Below, piece after piece: positions 8,674 to 17,399 of a DNA stretch of 64,000 bases. Location: positions 1,644,501 through 1,708,500 of the forward strand of contig NZ_CP010978.1 in assembly GCF_000271665.2 (NCBI RefSeq). The letters run 5' to 3'. This DNA is from Pelosinus fermentans JBW45. Lineage in GTDB: Bacteria > Bacillota > Negativicutes > DSM-13327. Made by a program: the position numbers and the translations under genes. Each line of letters begins with the position of its first letter. Position 1 is the first letter of the stretch. The notes under the pieces were generated by a model. That model ran no database searches, was not told the DNA's origin, and saw only the letters and a program-made list of their open reading frames with translations.

Positions 8674-8754
8674 GAAAATCGAGAGTAATAAGTGAGTGAT
8701 AGATGGTCGTCCCTATATAAATGTGTTTGTAATAACTGAATATTGGAGAATGAG

Positions 8755-8792
8755 AGAGCAAAAAAGTCTAGGACTTTTCTGCTCTTTTTTTT
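8755..8792 (+). terminator. Leader terminator (attenuator) of the mad operon
   Basis: AGAGCA-A-AAAAGTC (8755-8768), loop TAG, and GACTTTT-C-TGCTCT (8772-8785) form a long hairpin followed by T7-8. No gene lies between the promoter at 8645 and this hairpin, so it acts on the leader of the operon. The operon itself encodes a HutP-like antiterminator. Confidence 0.8.
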
Positions 8793-8871
8793 GTGAAAAA
8801 AAAGAGCGGGGGTACCTAGTGGCAACAGGTTCTATTGGCTAAATCATAAAAATAGAAGGGAGGATGAAATA

Positions 8872-8997
8872 ATGGATGTTGTGAAGTATGCTTTTTTCTC
8901 CTATGGGCTAACTGCTGTCATATCATTACTAGTAATGGGAGTTATTGTTGTAATCAGTAAAGCACTTAGTAATACAGAAGAACAAAAGGAGATGTAA
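8872..8997 (+). CDS. Small one-helix subunit, decarboxylase gamma-like
   Basis: A 41-residue protein (MDVVKYAFFSYGLTAVISLLVMGVIVVISKAL...) with one membrane segment at about residues 12-32 and a charged tail. AGGGAGG lies nine bases before the ATG and its stop is four bases before madB. Position, size and topology match the gamma (OadG-like) subunits of Na+-pumping decarboxylases, which stabilise the complex. Similarity is by topology only, so the role is inferred. Confidence 0.6.
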   Translation: MDVVKYAFFSYGLTAVISLLVMGVIVVISKALSNTEEQKEM

Positions 8998-9001
8998 CAA
9001 T

Positions 9002-10207
9002 ATGTTAGAGACAGTAATTCAGCTTTTTCCTGGAATAGGTAGCTTATTTGTACAGGATACGACAATTGCATTTGCTAGGGTATTTTTGATCCTCTTTGGC
9101 TTTGCCCTTGCGTATTTTGGTTTTACTCGGACATTAGAGCCTTTGATTATGGTTCCCATGGGAATCGGTATGATTGCCATCAATTCAGGGGTGCTTTTTT
9201 TGCAAGCTGGCAACATTGGTACGATTTTTTTAGATCCTTTAGTTGAGCAACCTGATGTTCTAGTGAATATTATGCAAGTCAATTTCTTGCAGCCGATATA
9301 TAATTTTATGTTTAGTAATGGACTTATAGCTTGTTTAGTTTTCTTTGGGATTGGATCAATGAGTGAAATTGGTTTTATTCTTGCAAGGCCTTGGTCATGT
9401 ATGACGGTTGCTATATTTGCTGAGATGGGTACATTCGTTACTCTTGTGATTGGGGCGAAAATGGGTCTGCCGATTGGCGAAGCCGCTGCAGTAGCGACTA
9501 TCGGTGGTGCGGATGGTCCAATGGTTCTGTTTACTTCCCTAATGTTGGCGCCAAAGCTTTTTGTCCCTATTTCCATTATTGCTTATTTGTATCTTAGTCT
9601 AACCTATGCTGGTTATCCGTATATTATTAGATTGTTAGTTCCCCAAAAATATCGTGCTATGGATGTTGAAGTAGAAATACCACAAGTTTCTAAAAAAGCA
9701 AAATTCATTTTTACAATTTCGATATGCGCGTTACTCTGCCTCCTACTTCCGGTAGCAGCACCTCTAATAATGTCCTTCTTTCTTGGGGTAGCAATTAAAG
9801 AAGCCGAAATTAATCCGTATCAAGAATTACTTGAGAATACCCTGCTTTATGCTTCCACGTTGTTTCTTGGACTGCTGTTAGGGACCTTATGTGAGGCACA
9901 AACCCTTCTTAATCCTAAAGTAGCTATATTGTTAGTCTTAGGCATTACTGCTCTTGCTATTTCAGCTGTGGGCGGGCTTTTAGGTGGTTGGCTTGTGTAT
10001 TTTGTTACTAAGAACTACAATCCAGTGCTTGGTATTGCTGGTGTTTCTTGTGTTCCTACTACAGCTAAGCTTGCTCAGTATGCAGTTGAAGAAGAAAATC
10101 CTTTTGCCATGGTGTTGCCATTAGCTATGGGGGCGAATATCTGTGGAGTTATTGTATCAGCCATTGCGACAGGCGTGTTTGTATCGACTCTATTCTTAGT
10201 TAAATAA
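9002..10207 (+). CDS. madB: Na+-translocating carboxybiotin decarboxylase beta subunit
   Basis: This 401-residue membrane protein is of the OadB/GcdB/MmdB/MadB family, which decarboxylates carboxybiotin and pumps Na+ outward. Family signatures are visible: GIGSMSEIGFILARPW, ATIGGADGPMVLFTSL and GIAGVSCVPTTAKLAQ, with about nine to eleven hydrophobic helices. In this operon the substrate is the carboxybiotin on MadF, charged from malonyl-ACP by MadCD, so malonate decarboxylation is coupled to ion pumping as in Malonomonas rubra. It starts four bases after the small subunit's stop. Confidence 0.93.
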   Translation: MLETVIQLFPGIGSLFVQDTTIAFARVFLILFGFALAYFGFTRTLEPLIMVPMGIGMIAINSGVLFLQAGNIGTIFLDPLVEQPDVLVNIMQVNFLQPIYNFMFSNGLIACLVFFGIGSMSEIGFILARPWSCMTVAIFAEMGTFVTLVIGAKMGLPIGEAAAVATIGGADGPMVLFTSLMLAPKLFVPISIIAYLYLSLTYAGYPYIIRLLVPQKYRAMDVEVEIPQVSKKAKFIFTISICALLCLLLPVAAPLIMSFFLGVAIKEAEINPYQELLENTLLYASTLFLGLLLGTLCEAQTLLNPKVAILLVLGITALAISAVGGLLGGWLVYFVTKNYNPVLGIAGVSCVPTTAKLAQYAVEEENPFAMVLPLAMGANICGVIVSAIATGVFVSTLFLVK

Positions 10208-10242
10208 AGGGATATATTCTTTATTTAGAAAGAGTGATAATT

Positions 10243-11034
10243 ATGGATGATAACTACGTTAATGATGAGAAAATGCGAAAAGAAATAGAGACCAAATTAC
10301 CTGGAAGAAGAATTCACTATTATAGAGAGATAAGCTCAACAAACACCGCAGCTCTTGAATTCGCTGAAGCGAGAGCTCCAGAGGGAACATTGGTATTAGC
10401 TGATCGTCAGACAGGGGGTCACGGTAGGTTAAACAGAAAGTGGCTTTCGCCTGCAGGAGGAGGTCTTTGGTTTACATTGGTGCTAAGACCACAGATCGAT
10501 CCAGAAAAAGCAGCGCAAATTACCCTGTTAGCAGCAGTTGCTATTGCAAGGGCTATTGAGATTCATACAGGTATATGTCCTGGGATTAAATGGCCTAATG
10601 ATTTATTGATTAAGGGGAAAAAAGTTTGTGGTATTATTGCCGAAATGGAGAGTGGGGAAACAATTGACCACGTGATCTTAGGCATTGGTATCAATGTTAA
10701 TATGGATGTGCAGGATTTTAGTCTTGACTTACAAGATATAGCTACATCGTTATCTCAGGAATTGGGACGTCCTATATGTCGATTATCCCTTCTTGATGAG
10801 GTGCTTCGTCAGTTTGATTGTTGGTATTCCATATGGCAAAGAGATGGTTTTGAGCCTATTCGTGTTACGTGGAAACAATTTAATATTACACTCAAGCAGA
10901 ATGTCAAAGTAGATTCTGGTGATGCAGTATGGTCTGGCGAAGCCCTTGATATTGATGATGGTGGGGCTCTGATCATTAAAAGTATGAATGGAATGATAAA
11001 GAAATTTAATTTTGGTGAAGTAAGTGTTCGATGA
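10243..11034 (+). CDS. birA: Biotin--protein ligase
   Basis: A 263-residue biotin protein ligase. It shows STNTAAL, DRQTGGHGRLNRKWLSP (biotinyl-AMP loop), GIKWPNDLL, GKKVCGII and GIGINVNM in order. It lacks the N-terminal DNA-binding helix-turn-helix of bifunctional BirA, so it is a ligase only. Its place between madB and madA says that it biotinylates MadF (K35). The ATG at 10243 is preferred to the GTG at 10234 because AGAAAGAG then sits at normal spacing. Confidence 0.92.
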   Translation: MDDNYVNDEKMRKEIETKLPGRRIHYYREISSTNTAALEFAEARAPEGTLVLADRQTGGHGRLNRKWLSPAGGGLWFTLVLRPQIDPEKAAQITLLAAVAIARAIEIHTGICPGIKWPNDLLIKGKKVCGIIAEMESGETIDHVILGIGINVNMDVQDFSLDLQDIATSLSQELGRPICRLSLLDEVLRQFDCWYSIWQRDGFEPIRVTWKQFNITLKQNVKVDSGDAVWSGEALDIDDGGALIIKSMNGMIKKFNFGEVSVR

Positions 11035-11103
11035 TAATCTGTTTTTTAACGCGCGTTTAAAAATATAAGTTAAAAATGAGAGAGTGAGAGTGAGAGGATA
11101 ATT

Positions 11104-11592
11104 ATGAGTACCGAAAAAAGATTACCTTTAGAAAATAGTGTTACAAGCGTGGGGACAGCAGCTATGCTGCTAGCTCTTACTAGAACAATGGCTGACGAGG
11201 ATGATATAAAACAAATGGTGGGCAAGAAGGGCTATCGGTTTGTTGTAACTGAAGTGGGAGGAAAATCATCTTTTGCGGAATTTCAGGAGAAAACAACTAG
11301 AGCTGTTATGGGTGCCTGCCTAAATAATGGCTTGATCACAAAAACAGTGGCTAATATGCACGCATTGTTACATGCAGTTGAGGAAGCCAAGCGCGGAGTG
11401 CTTGTCAATGCTTCAACCAATACTAGTTTAGCGACAAAAATTGCAATCGTTAGAGACTCCAACTGGATTGCTGTGGCTATATTCGGGGAATCAGCTATTC
11501 ATCCCATGACCAATCATGAAAGAGCGGGATTAGGGGTAATGCATCTGTGCAATTGTGATTCTTCTAATTCAGCAAAGGATAATCCGGAATAG
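11104..11592 (+). CDS. HutP-family RNA-binding regulator
   Basis: A 162-residue protein matching HutP, the Bacillus antiterminator that, with its ligand and Mg2+, binds NAG-rich RNA. The Mg-site pair H86 and H90 (MHALLHAVEEA, compare HALYH in HutP), the core WIAVAIFGESAI and the C-terminal HERAGLGVMHL (H138, H147) are all present. It lies inside the malonate operon, not a histidine operon, between birA and madA. The mad leader has a strong terminator at 8755, and its own leader is the GAG-rich stretch 11079-11097. Family membership is strong; control of mad genes is inferred. Confidence 0.82.
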   Translation: MSTEKRLPLENSVTSVGTAAMLLALTRTMADEDDIKQMVGKKGYRFVVTEVGGKSSFAEFQEKTTRAVMGACLNNGLITKTVANMHALLHAVEEAKRGVLVNASTNTSLATKIAIVRDSNWIAVAIFGESAIHPMTNHERAGLGVMHLCNCDSSNSAKDNPE

Positions 11593-11655
11593 TCAATATA
11601 TCCAAAAAATGGGATTAGGACTTTAGGAGTAAGGGAAAGGAGTGTCAAAAGAGAT

Positions 11656-13326
11656 ATGGATAAGGAGACACAGCGAGTATGGGATTCTCTAAATAGGGAT
11701 ACTCAGGAAAGAATGGCAAAGGCCAGAACTATTGTTGGTACAGGAAAAGTTATTTCAGTTGATAAAACAGTTGCCTTGCTAGAAGCTATTATTAAACCTG
11801 GTGATAAGGTAAATCTAGAGGGCAATAATCAAAAACAAGCAGATTTCTTAGCAGATTGTTTATGTAAGGTTGATAAAAATAAAGTATATGATTTGCATAT
11901 GATTCAGTCGGTACTTTCTTTACCTAGTCATTTAGATGTTTTTGAAAAGGGAATTGCAAAAAAAGTTGATTTTTCCTTTTCAGGTCCTCAAGCAGGAAGA
12001 CTGGCTCAGTTGATAAGTGACAAAAAGATTGAGCTGGGTGCAATTCATACATATCTTGAATTGTTTGGTAGATACTTCATTGATTTAGTTCCTAAGGTTG
12101 CCCTTATCGTAGCATTTCAGGCTGACAAGGAAGGAAATCTTTATACGGGATTTAACACAGAAGATACTCCTGTAATCGTAGAAGCGACTAAGTTTAAACA
12201 GGGGATTGTTGTAGCACAGGTTAATGAAATTGTTGACAAACTTCCCAGGATTGATATACCTGCAGATTGGGTTGATTTTGTAGTCAAGTCGCCAAGTCCA
12301 TTTTATATTGAACCGTTATTTACTCGTGATCCTGCTCTGATTACAGATTCACAGGTTCTGCGGGCAATGATGGCGATAAAAGGAATTTATGCTGAATATG
12401 GAGTGCAAAGACTCAATCATGGTGTTGGTTTCGATACTGCTGCTATTGAACTTTTACTTCCTACTTATGGGGAAGAATTGGGTTTGAAGGGCAAAATTTG
12501 CTCTTATTTCTCATTGAATCCTCATCCGACTATGATTCCAGCTATTGAAAGTGGTTGGGTTAAGTCCATTCATAGTTTTGGCGGAGAATTAGGGATGGAA
12601 GATTATGTGAGAGCTCGTCCTGATGTATTCTTTGTTGGTCCTGATGGTTCTATGCGTTCCAATCGAGCATATTCCCAGATGGCAGGTCATTATTCTTTGG
12701 ATATGTTTATTGGTGGTACACTCCAAATTGATAAGTATGGTAATAGCAGTACGGCGACAGCAAGTCGAGTTGCAGGCTTTGGTGGTGCACCTAATATGGG
12801 TTGTGACGCCAAGGGCAGACGGCATTCAACAGAAGCATGGCTTAAATGTGGTCAGGAATATGGAATGAGCCATGAGCTAGTTGGCAACTTGCCACGTGGT
12901 AAGCGTTTAGTTGTGCAATTGCAAGAGACTTTCAGAGAAAAACTTGCACCTGGTTTTGTAGAGGAACTGGATGCATGGAAACTGGCTAAAAATGCAAATT
13001 TGGATATACCTCCAGTAATGATTTATGGAGATGATTTAACCCATGTTGTTACAGAAGAGGGTATTGCCTATCTTCATAAGTGTTCCTCCCTTGTAGAAAG
13101 AACGGCTGCTATTAGAGCTGTTGCAGGCTATACAGAAGTTGGCATGTTAGCTAAACCAGAAGATACGGCTGCATTGCGTAAGAAGGGGATTGTTAAGACA
13201 CCTGAGGATTTAGGTATTGATATATCACGGGCGAATCGGTCGCTTCTAGCTGCAAAAAATATTCGTGAACTAGTTACATGGTCTAAGGGATTATATAATC
13301 CACCGGCTAAATTCCGGAATTGGTAA
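11656..13326 (+). CDS. madA: Malonate decarboxylase alpha subunit (ACP transferase)
   Basis: A 556-residue homologue of MadA/MdcA, the acetyl-S-ACP:malonate ACP transferase that swaps acetate for malonate on the acyl carrier protein. The sequence runs as a two-lobed CoA-transferase-like protein with strong family blocks (GVGFDTAAIELLLPTYGEELG, NRAYSQMAGHYSLDMFIGGTLQIDKYG). Length fits the family. It begins the catalytic block madA-E-C-D. AAGGAGTG upstream is somewhat far from the ATG, but the N-terminus KETQRVWDSLN is in register with known alpha subunits. Confidence 0.93.
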   Translation: MDKETQRVWDSLNRDTQERMAKARTIVGTGKVISVDKTVALLEAIIKPGDKVNLEGNNQKQADFLADCLCKVDKNKVYDLHMIQSVLSLPSHLDVFEKGIAKKVDFSFSGPQAGRLAQLISDKKIELGAIHTYLELFGRYFIDLVPKVALIVAFQADKEGNLYTGFNTEDTPVIVEATKFKQGIVVAQVNEIVDKLPRIDIPADWVDFVVKSPSPFYIEPLFTRDPALITDSQVLRAMMAIKGIYAEYGVQRLNHGVGFDTAAIELLLPTYGEELGLKGKICSYFSLNPHPTMIPAIESGWVKSIHSFGGELGMEDYVRARPDVFFVGPDGSMRSNRAYSQMAGHYSLDMFIGGTLQIDKYGNSSTATASRVAGFGGAPNMGCDAKGRRHSTEAWLKCGQEYGMSHELVGNLPRGKRLVVQLQETFREKLAPGFVEELDAWKLAKNANLDIPPVMIYGDDLTHVVTEEGIAYLHKCSSLVERTAAIRAVAGYTEVGMLAKPEDTAALRKKGIVKTPEDLGIDISRANRSLLAAKNIRELVTWSKGLYNPPAKFRNW

Positions 13327-13341
13327 TAGGGAGGGATTTTA

Positions 13342-13674
13342 GTGGCACTCCAGCAACTGAAATTTGAGTTTAAGGTAAATAATCCAATTGAATTTTCCCA
13401 TGAATGGCGCCATCATGGCGTTGTGGGATCTGGCGATCTTGAAATTCTTATGGAAAAGAAGGATCTTGGCGGTGCAGTTCAAGTGCAAGTTGTAACTCCA
13501 GTTGTAGGCTTTGATAAGGTTTGGGGCATGGTGCTTGAGAAGATTGTTAAAGAGAATCGCTTAGGGAACATTTCTATTGAAATAAATGATAACAATGCAA
13601 CGCCAATCGTTGTTTCTATGAGACTTCGTCAGGCCCTCGCTGAAGCGGCCAAGGATGTACGGAAGGAGGTTTGA
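13342..13674 (+). CDS. madE: Malonate decarboxylase acyl carrier protein
   Basis: A 110-residue carrier protein. Unlike ordinary ACPs it is modified with 2'-(5''-phosphoribosyl)-3'-dephospho-CoA; the attachment serine is S30 in GVVGSGDLEIL. It carries malonyl and acetyl thioesters between MadA, MadCD and MadH. The start is GTG at 13342 with GGGAGGG in front. Its stop is followed after five bases by madC, whose ribosome site lies inside its last codons. Confidence 0.92.
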   Translation: MALQQLKFEFKVNNPIEFSHEWRHHGVVGSGDLEILMEKKDLGGAVQVQVVTPVVGFDKVWGMVLEKIVKENRLGNISIEINDNNATPIVVSMRLRQALAEAAKDVRKEV

Positions 13675-13679
13675 TTAAA

Positions 13680-14663
13680 ATGAGTGTTTGGAATCAATTG
13701 CAAAAAAATAGTTTTCTTGAATCAAGTGCACGCCAGCGTGCAAATGGCATTGTTGATAATGGAACGTTCACTGAATTACTTGGACCGCGGGATCGGGTTT
13801 CCAGTCCGCATCTTCCCGTTTTAGGAGAAGCGGTGGCTTTTGATGATGGTATTGTTACTGGAGTTGGTTTGATTGGTAAAAGGCCCGTGTTTGTGATTTC
13901 TCAAGAGGGGCGGTTTATCGGTGGTTCCGTAGGGGAAGTTGGCGGCGGGAAAATGGTTGCGACCCTAAAATTAGCCATAGGTGCTTATCATCAGATAAAG
14001 GAAAAATATCCAACGTCTTATCAAGGACGTCTTCCTGCGGTGGTTATTTCTTTTGAGACAGGCGGTGTTAGGCTCCATGAATCCAATGCAGGCTTACTCG
14101 CTCACGCGGAAGTGATGGATCAGTTCCAGGATGCTCGTGGAAAGATTCCTGTGATTTCTTTAATTGGCAGCAAAATTGGTTGCTTTGGAGGAATGGGATT
14201 TGTCGGTGCTGCTACTGACTTAATTATTATGAGTGAGCAGGGGCGTTTAGGGCTAACAGGTCCAGAAGTAATAGAGCAAGAAATGGGCAAAGATGAGTTT
14301 GATGCTTCTAATAAAGCATTAGTATATCGAACTACTGGCGGCAAACATAAGTACATAATGCAAGATTGTAATTTTCTTGTAGAAGACAGCATTGAGGCTT
14401 TCCGTACGCAGCTTGCTGAAGTTCTTACTCTTTCTATGGAATCCATCGAAGAAATGCGGCGTGTTGGTAGTCAAAAACTTGTAGAAGAACAGCTTGAACT
14501 TGTAAAACTAGCTGTTGAACTTGATCCGCGAGATTCTATGGATGTATGGAAATATTTTGGAAATGAATCTCCGGCAATTTTGCCAGAGTTATCGTTAACG
14601 GATTTTCTTAAGCAAGCTAAACGGCGGGTTAGAAAAGTTGAAGGAGGTTCAGTTAATGGATGA
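13680..14663 (+). CDS. madC: Malonyl-ACP decarboxylase carboxytransferase, beta part
   Basis: A 327-residue crotonase-fold carboxyltransferase subunit (MdcD/MadC). Seen are the glycine-rich GGSVGEVGGGKMV, FETGGVRLHESNAGLLAH and GCFGGMGFVGAATD oxyanion-hole segments. In the biotin-dependent system it moves the carboxyl of malonyl-ACP to biotin on MadF together with MadD. The ATG at 13680 follows AAGGAGGT by nine bases. The gene overlaps madD by eight bases, so translation is coupled. Confidence 0.92.
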   Translation: MSVWNQLQKNSFLESSARQRANGIVDNGTFTELLGPRDRVSSPHLPVLGEAVAFDDGIVTGVGLIGKRPVFVISQEGRFIGGSVGEVGGGKMVATLKLAIGAYHQIKEKYPTSYQGRLPAVVISFETGGVRLHESNAGLLAHAEVMDQFQDARGKIPVISLIGSKIGCFGGMGFVGAATDLIIMSEQGRLGLTGPEVIEQEMGKDEFDASNKALVYRTTGGKHKYIMQDCNFLVEDSIEAFRTQLAEVLTLSMESIEEMRRVGSQKLVEEQLELVKLAVELDPRDSMDVWKYFGNESPAILPELSLTDFLKQAKRRVRKVEGGSVNG

Positions 14664-15543
14664 AGTGGAAAGTATGATTGGTCGAGGTCGAGAAGCTATT
14701 GATATGATTATTGACGCTGACTCTCTTCAAGAAGGTATCATTGGTGAATTTCAGTTTGATCCAGAACTTGGTCCTGGTGCAGTAGTAGGCACAGTTACTA
14801 TTGGTGGACAACCTGCGACGATTATAGCAAATGATGCTGATGAATATAATCCAAGATTTCCCGTAGTTTTTGCTGGTGTTATTGGTTTAGAAGAAGGCTA
14901 CAAAATGGCGTTGGCAGTATATAGAACCATCACTGTTGATAAGGAAAAACCATTAGATCAAAAGCGGGCACTTCTGTTAATTGTTGATACTCCGGGCAAT
15001 GGTCCAGGAAAAATTGAAGAAATCATGGGGATGAATAAATCCACGGGTGGTTATCAGCTAGCGTTAGCTGAAGCAAGAAAAGCTGGTCATCCCGTTATTG
15101 CTATTGTAATTGGACGGGCTATTAGCGGTGCATTTCTCTGCCATGGTTTGCAAGCCGACCATATTTTGTCCCTATCAAAAGAATTCGGTACAATGATTCA
15201 CGTTATGCCGTTAACCAGTATTTCTCGGATTACCAAACTTGACATTGAATTATTGGAGGATTTGTCGACTAAGAATCCAGTGTTTGCCGCAGGTGTAAAC
15301 TTCTTTTATCGTCTAGGTGGCGTCAATGAAGTTGTTGATCAAGTTGAGGGAATGCGAGATGCGATGATTCGTCATATTGATGAGGTGCGTGAATTAAAGC
15401 GCACGGGTCAATTTGATAAACTTGGTCCATGGGGACGTGGAACCATCGGAGCAGAGCGTGGTGGCCGTCAAACACGGAAAATGGTGATTGAAAAGATGAC
15501 AGAAGAATTTGATGCTGTGGCTGACAAATATCTATACGCGTAA
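14656..15543 (+). CDS. madD: Malonyl-ACP decarboxylase carboxytransferase, gamma part
   Basis: A 295-residue partner of MadC (MdcE/MadD family). Conserved blocks are GTVTIGGQPATIIANDADEYNPRFPVVFAGVIGLEEG, LLIVDTPGNGPGKIEEIMGM and AIVIGRAISGAFLCHGLQAD. The ATG at 14656 overlaps the madC stop and has AAGGAGGT in front. With MadC it forms the heteromeric carboxytransferase. Length and spacing match other mad clusters. Confidence 0.92.
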   Translation: MDEVESMIGRGREAIDMIIDADSLQEGIIGEFQFDPELGPGAVVGTVTIGGQPATIIANDADEYNPRFPVVFAGVIGLEEGYKMALAVYRTITVDKEKPLDQKRALLLIVDTPGNGPGKIEEIMGMNKSTGGYQLALAEARKAGHPVIAIVIGRAISGAFLCHGLQADHILSLSKEFGTMIHVMPLTSISRITKLDIELLEDLSTKNPVFAAGVNFFYRLGGVNEVVDQVEGMRDAMIRHIDEVRELKRTGQFDKLGPWGRGTIGAERGGRQTRKMVIEKMTEEFDAVADKYLYA

Positions 15544-15554
15544 GGGAGTTTGTG

Positions 15555-16649
15555 ATGAAAGATATTCTCGATAGTCTTGCTCAAATGGTTGAAGAATTTG
15601 GAACGGCTCCTACTTTTGAAGAAATGCCAAGACGTACCCTTCAGGATAAAGGTATTGGTGGGCCAACTGCCGCCCATGTTATCGAGGAAGTTCATGTTCC
15701 ATTAAATCTGGCTTATCTTAGTTTTACGACAGGGTCGTCCGCCTTTCAAAATATCGTTGGGGTTACCCATCCAGAGATGGAGGCCCGGGAAAAAGCCACT
15801 CGCTTAGTTTTTGAGCAGGCTAAGGTTCAAAGTGGGAGTAACATTTTATTTACCTATCCTCCCTTAGTCAATGTTTTTACTAAAAAGGCTCTTGATGCTT
15901 GTGGTATGAATTGTTCTTTTCTGCGGCGCTCTAGTCGAGATGCATTTTTGGCGGCCCTTTATAATAATCGTCCAGACGTTGTTGTTGGTGAATCTTCCTT
16001 TTTACGTTCGGCTCTGGAAGATGCAAAATCCATGGGGATGGCTACCTTTCTTCCTAAGGAAGTTATTATACTGGCTGCTGGTACACCCTTAGATCTTGAA
16101 TTACCTGCCGTTGCAGAACGCATTTTAAATGGATTGGTTCATGATCTATATGGTTGTCAGGAATTTGGTTGGATTACCATCAATGGCATTCCCGTAAGGG
16201 ATGATATTACGCTTGTGAAGTCTCCCTTGTCAGGTAATTCAATGTACGAGGTTGTAGTTGGCGGGCTTCCCATGGGTGATAGCTTTCCCGTTGCCGATAG
16301 TGGTCATATTTGTAATTCTGCAGGCAAAATAATTACTTATCGGCGAGAACGTACCTTTCCAGAATATGAAGTTATAGTACGTGCTACGACTTTATCTTCG
16401 GATGTAACCATTGGAAGAGTTGCGCGAACGATTCTACGGATAAAGGGGCGCATTGTAAAAGTCGATCCGGGGGTCAAGACCATGGCTTCCCAGACTATGC
16501 TAGAGCTATGTTCGGGAGGCGATGCATCGGCAGAACCAATCATTATTACTGGACCCCAAGGAACTGGTTTATTTGATGAGCTGGTAAAGGCTCAGCTTGA
16601 ATATCAGCAGATGAGTAAAAGTGATCCTGTTTGGGTAAAGAAGAGGTGA
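15555..16649 (+). CDS. madH: Deacetyl-ACP:acetate ligase
   Basis: A 364-residue adenylate-forming enzyme of the MadH type, related in fold to phenylacetate-CoA ligases. It uses ATP and acetate to reload the thiol of deacetyl-ACP, priming the malonate cycle. Seen are FTTGSSAFQNIVGVTHPEMEAREKATRLVFEQA, a central VVGESSFLRSALEDAKSMG and a C-terminal small domain (RTILRIKGRIVKVDPGVKT). It starts just after madD with AAGGGAG in front. No other thiol ligase is in the cluster, supporting this role. Confidence 0.85.
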   Translation: MKDILDSLAQMVEEFGTAPTFEEMPRRTLQDKGIGGPTAAHVIEEVHVPLNLAYLSFTTGSSAFQNIVGVTHPEMEAREKATRLVFEQAKVQSGSNILFTYPPLVNVFTKKALDACGMNCSFLRRSSRDAFLAALYNNRPDVVVGESSFLRSALEDAKSMGMATFLPKEVIILAAGTPLDLELPAVAERILNGLVHDLYGCQEFGWITINGIPVRDDITLVKSPLSGNSMYEVVVGGLPMGDSFPVADSGHICNSAGKIITYRRERTFPEYEVIVRATTLSSDVTIGRVARTILRIKGRIVKVDPGVKTMASQTMLELCSGGDASAEPIIITGPQGTGLFDELVKAQLEYQQMSKSDPVWVKKR

Positions 16650-16652
16650 TCG

Positions 16653-17339
16653 ATTATACGTCGGCATGATTTAGTAGAAATAAGCGATCAAGGTCGTGAA
16701 TTGGCGTTTGAGAGAGTCGCTCCTCATCTACCACCCCGTGAATTTGAGTTAGTCAAACAACTCATTATTGGCACTCCAGGAGGAATAAAAATCCCTGGTA
16801 TTGTTAGACGTGAAGACAGGAAGCAGATTCCAGATACGATTCCTGTAGGATTTTCTTCACCGTTTCGCATTGATGGTAACCGACTGCGCATTGCGGGATT
16901 TGTTCCCACATCGGCAGTGATACAGGTTGTTTCTCCTTTTGCGGTAATTGATCGAGAATTCTTTCTACGAACGCCTTGTTTAAATGCCTTGGTAGAGGTT
17001 CTTGCAGTGGCAGGGGAACTGGGACTCAAACTTGGTGTGTGGGGATCGTCAGCGTTGGAGATATTTACAGGATTGCAGTATACGGATGAGGCATCTGATC
17101 TGGATGTGCTTGTTGGTATGACTAGGCTAGATACTATTCGAACCTTTACAAATCGCCTAGCAGAGATCGCAAGAACATTTCATTGCAAAGTGGATGCAGA
17201 GCTTGAGCTAAATTCAGGCTACGGGGTTAAAGTAGCAGAGTTGTTTATGCATACTGACACGGTATTAGCTAAGGGATTAAATGATGTAATACTTCTGCCT
17301 AAACACGATATTTTAGCTGAGATGACAGAAGTTCAGTAG
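16653..17339 (+). CDS. mdcG: Phosphoribosyl-dephospho-CoA transferase (holo-ACP synthase)
   Basis: A protein of about 228 residues that attaches the phosphoribosyl-dephospho-CoA prosthetic group to MadE. The nucleotidyltransferase core (LKLGVWGSSALEIFTGLQYTDEASDLDVLV, with DLD) is clear. The first ordinary start in frame is a TTG at 16701, but the 16 residues before it (IIRRHDLVEISDQGRE) match the RHDLV N-terminus of MdcG proteins, and no ATG, GTG or TTG exists there. An ATT at 16653, six bases after AAGAGG, is therefore proposed as the start; ATA at 16656 or a one-base indel after a GTG at 16646 are alternatives. Confidence 0.8.
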   Translation: MIRRHDLVEISDQGRELAFERVAPHLPPREFELVKQLIIGTPGGIKIPGIVRREDRKQIPDTIPVGFSSPFRIDGNRLRIAGFVPTSAVIQVVSPFAVIDREFFLRTPCLNALVEVLAVAGELGLKLGVWGSSALEIFTGLQYTDEASDLDVLVGMTRLDTIRTFTNRLAEIARTFHCKVDAELELNSGYGVKVAELFMHTDTVLAKGLNDVILLPKHDILAEMTEVQ

Positions 17340-17399
17340 GTTTATTTGGCCGATAGGTCATTTAATATAAGAAATATAAAATGAGAGGAATTGATCATA

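Noticed and set aside
9019-9576. Minus-strand open frame opposite madB
   Set aside because: It is a shadow of a membrane-protein gene and carries no ribosome site.
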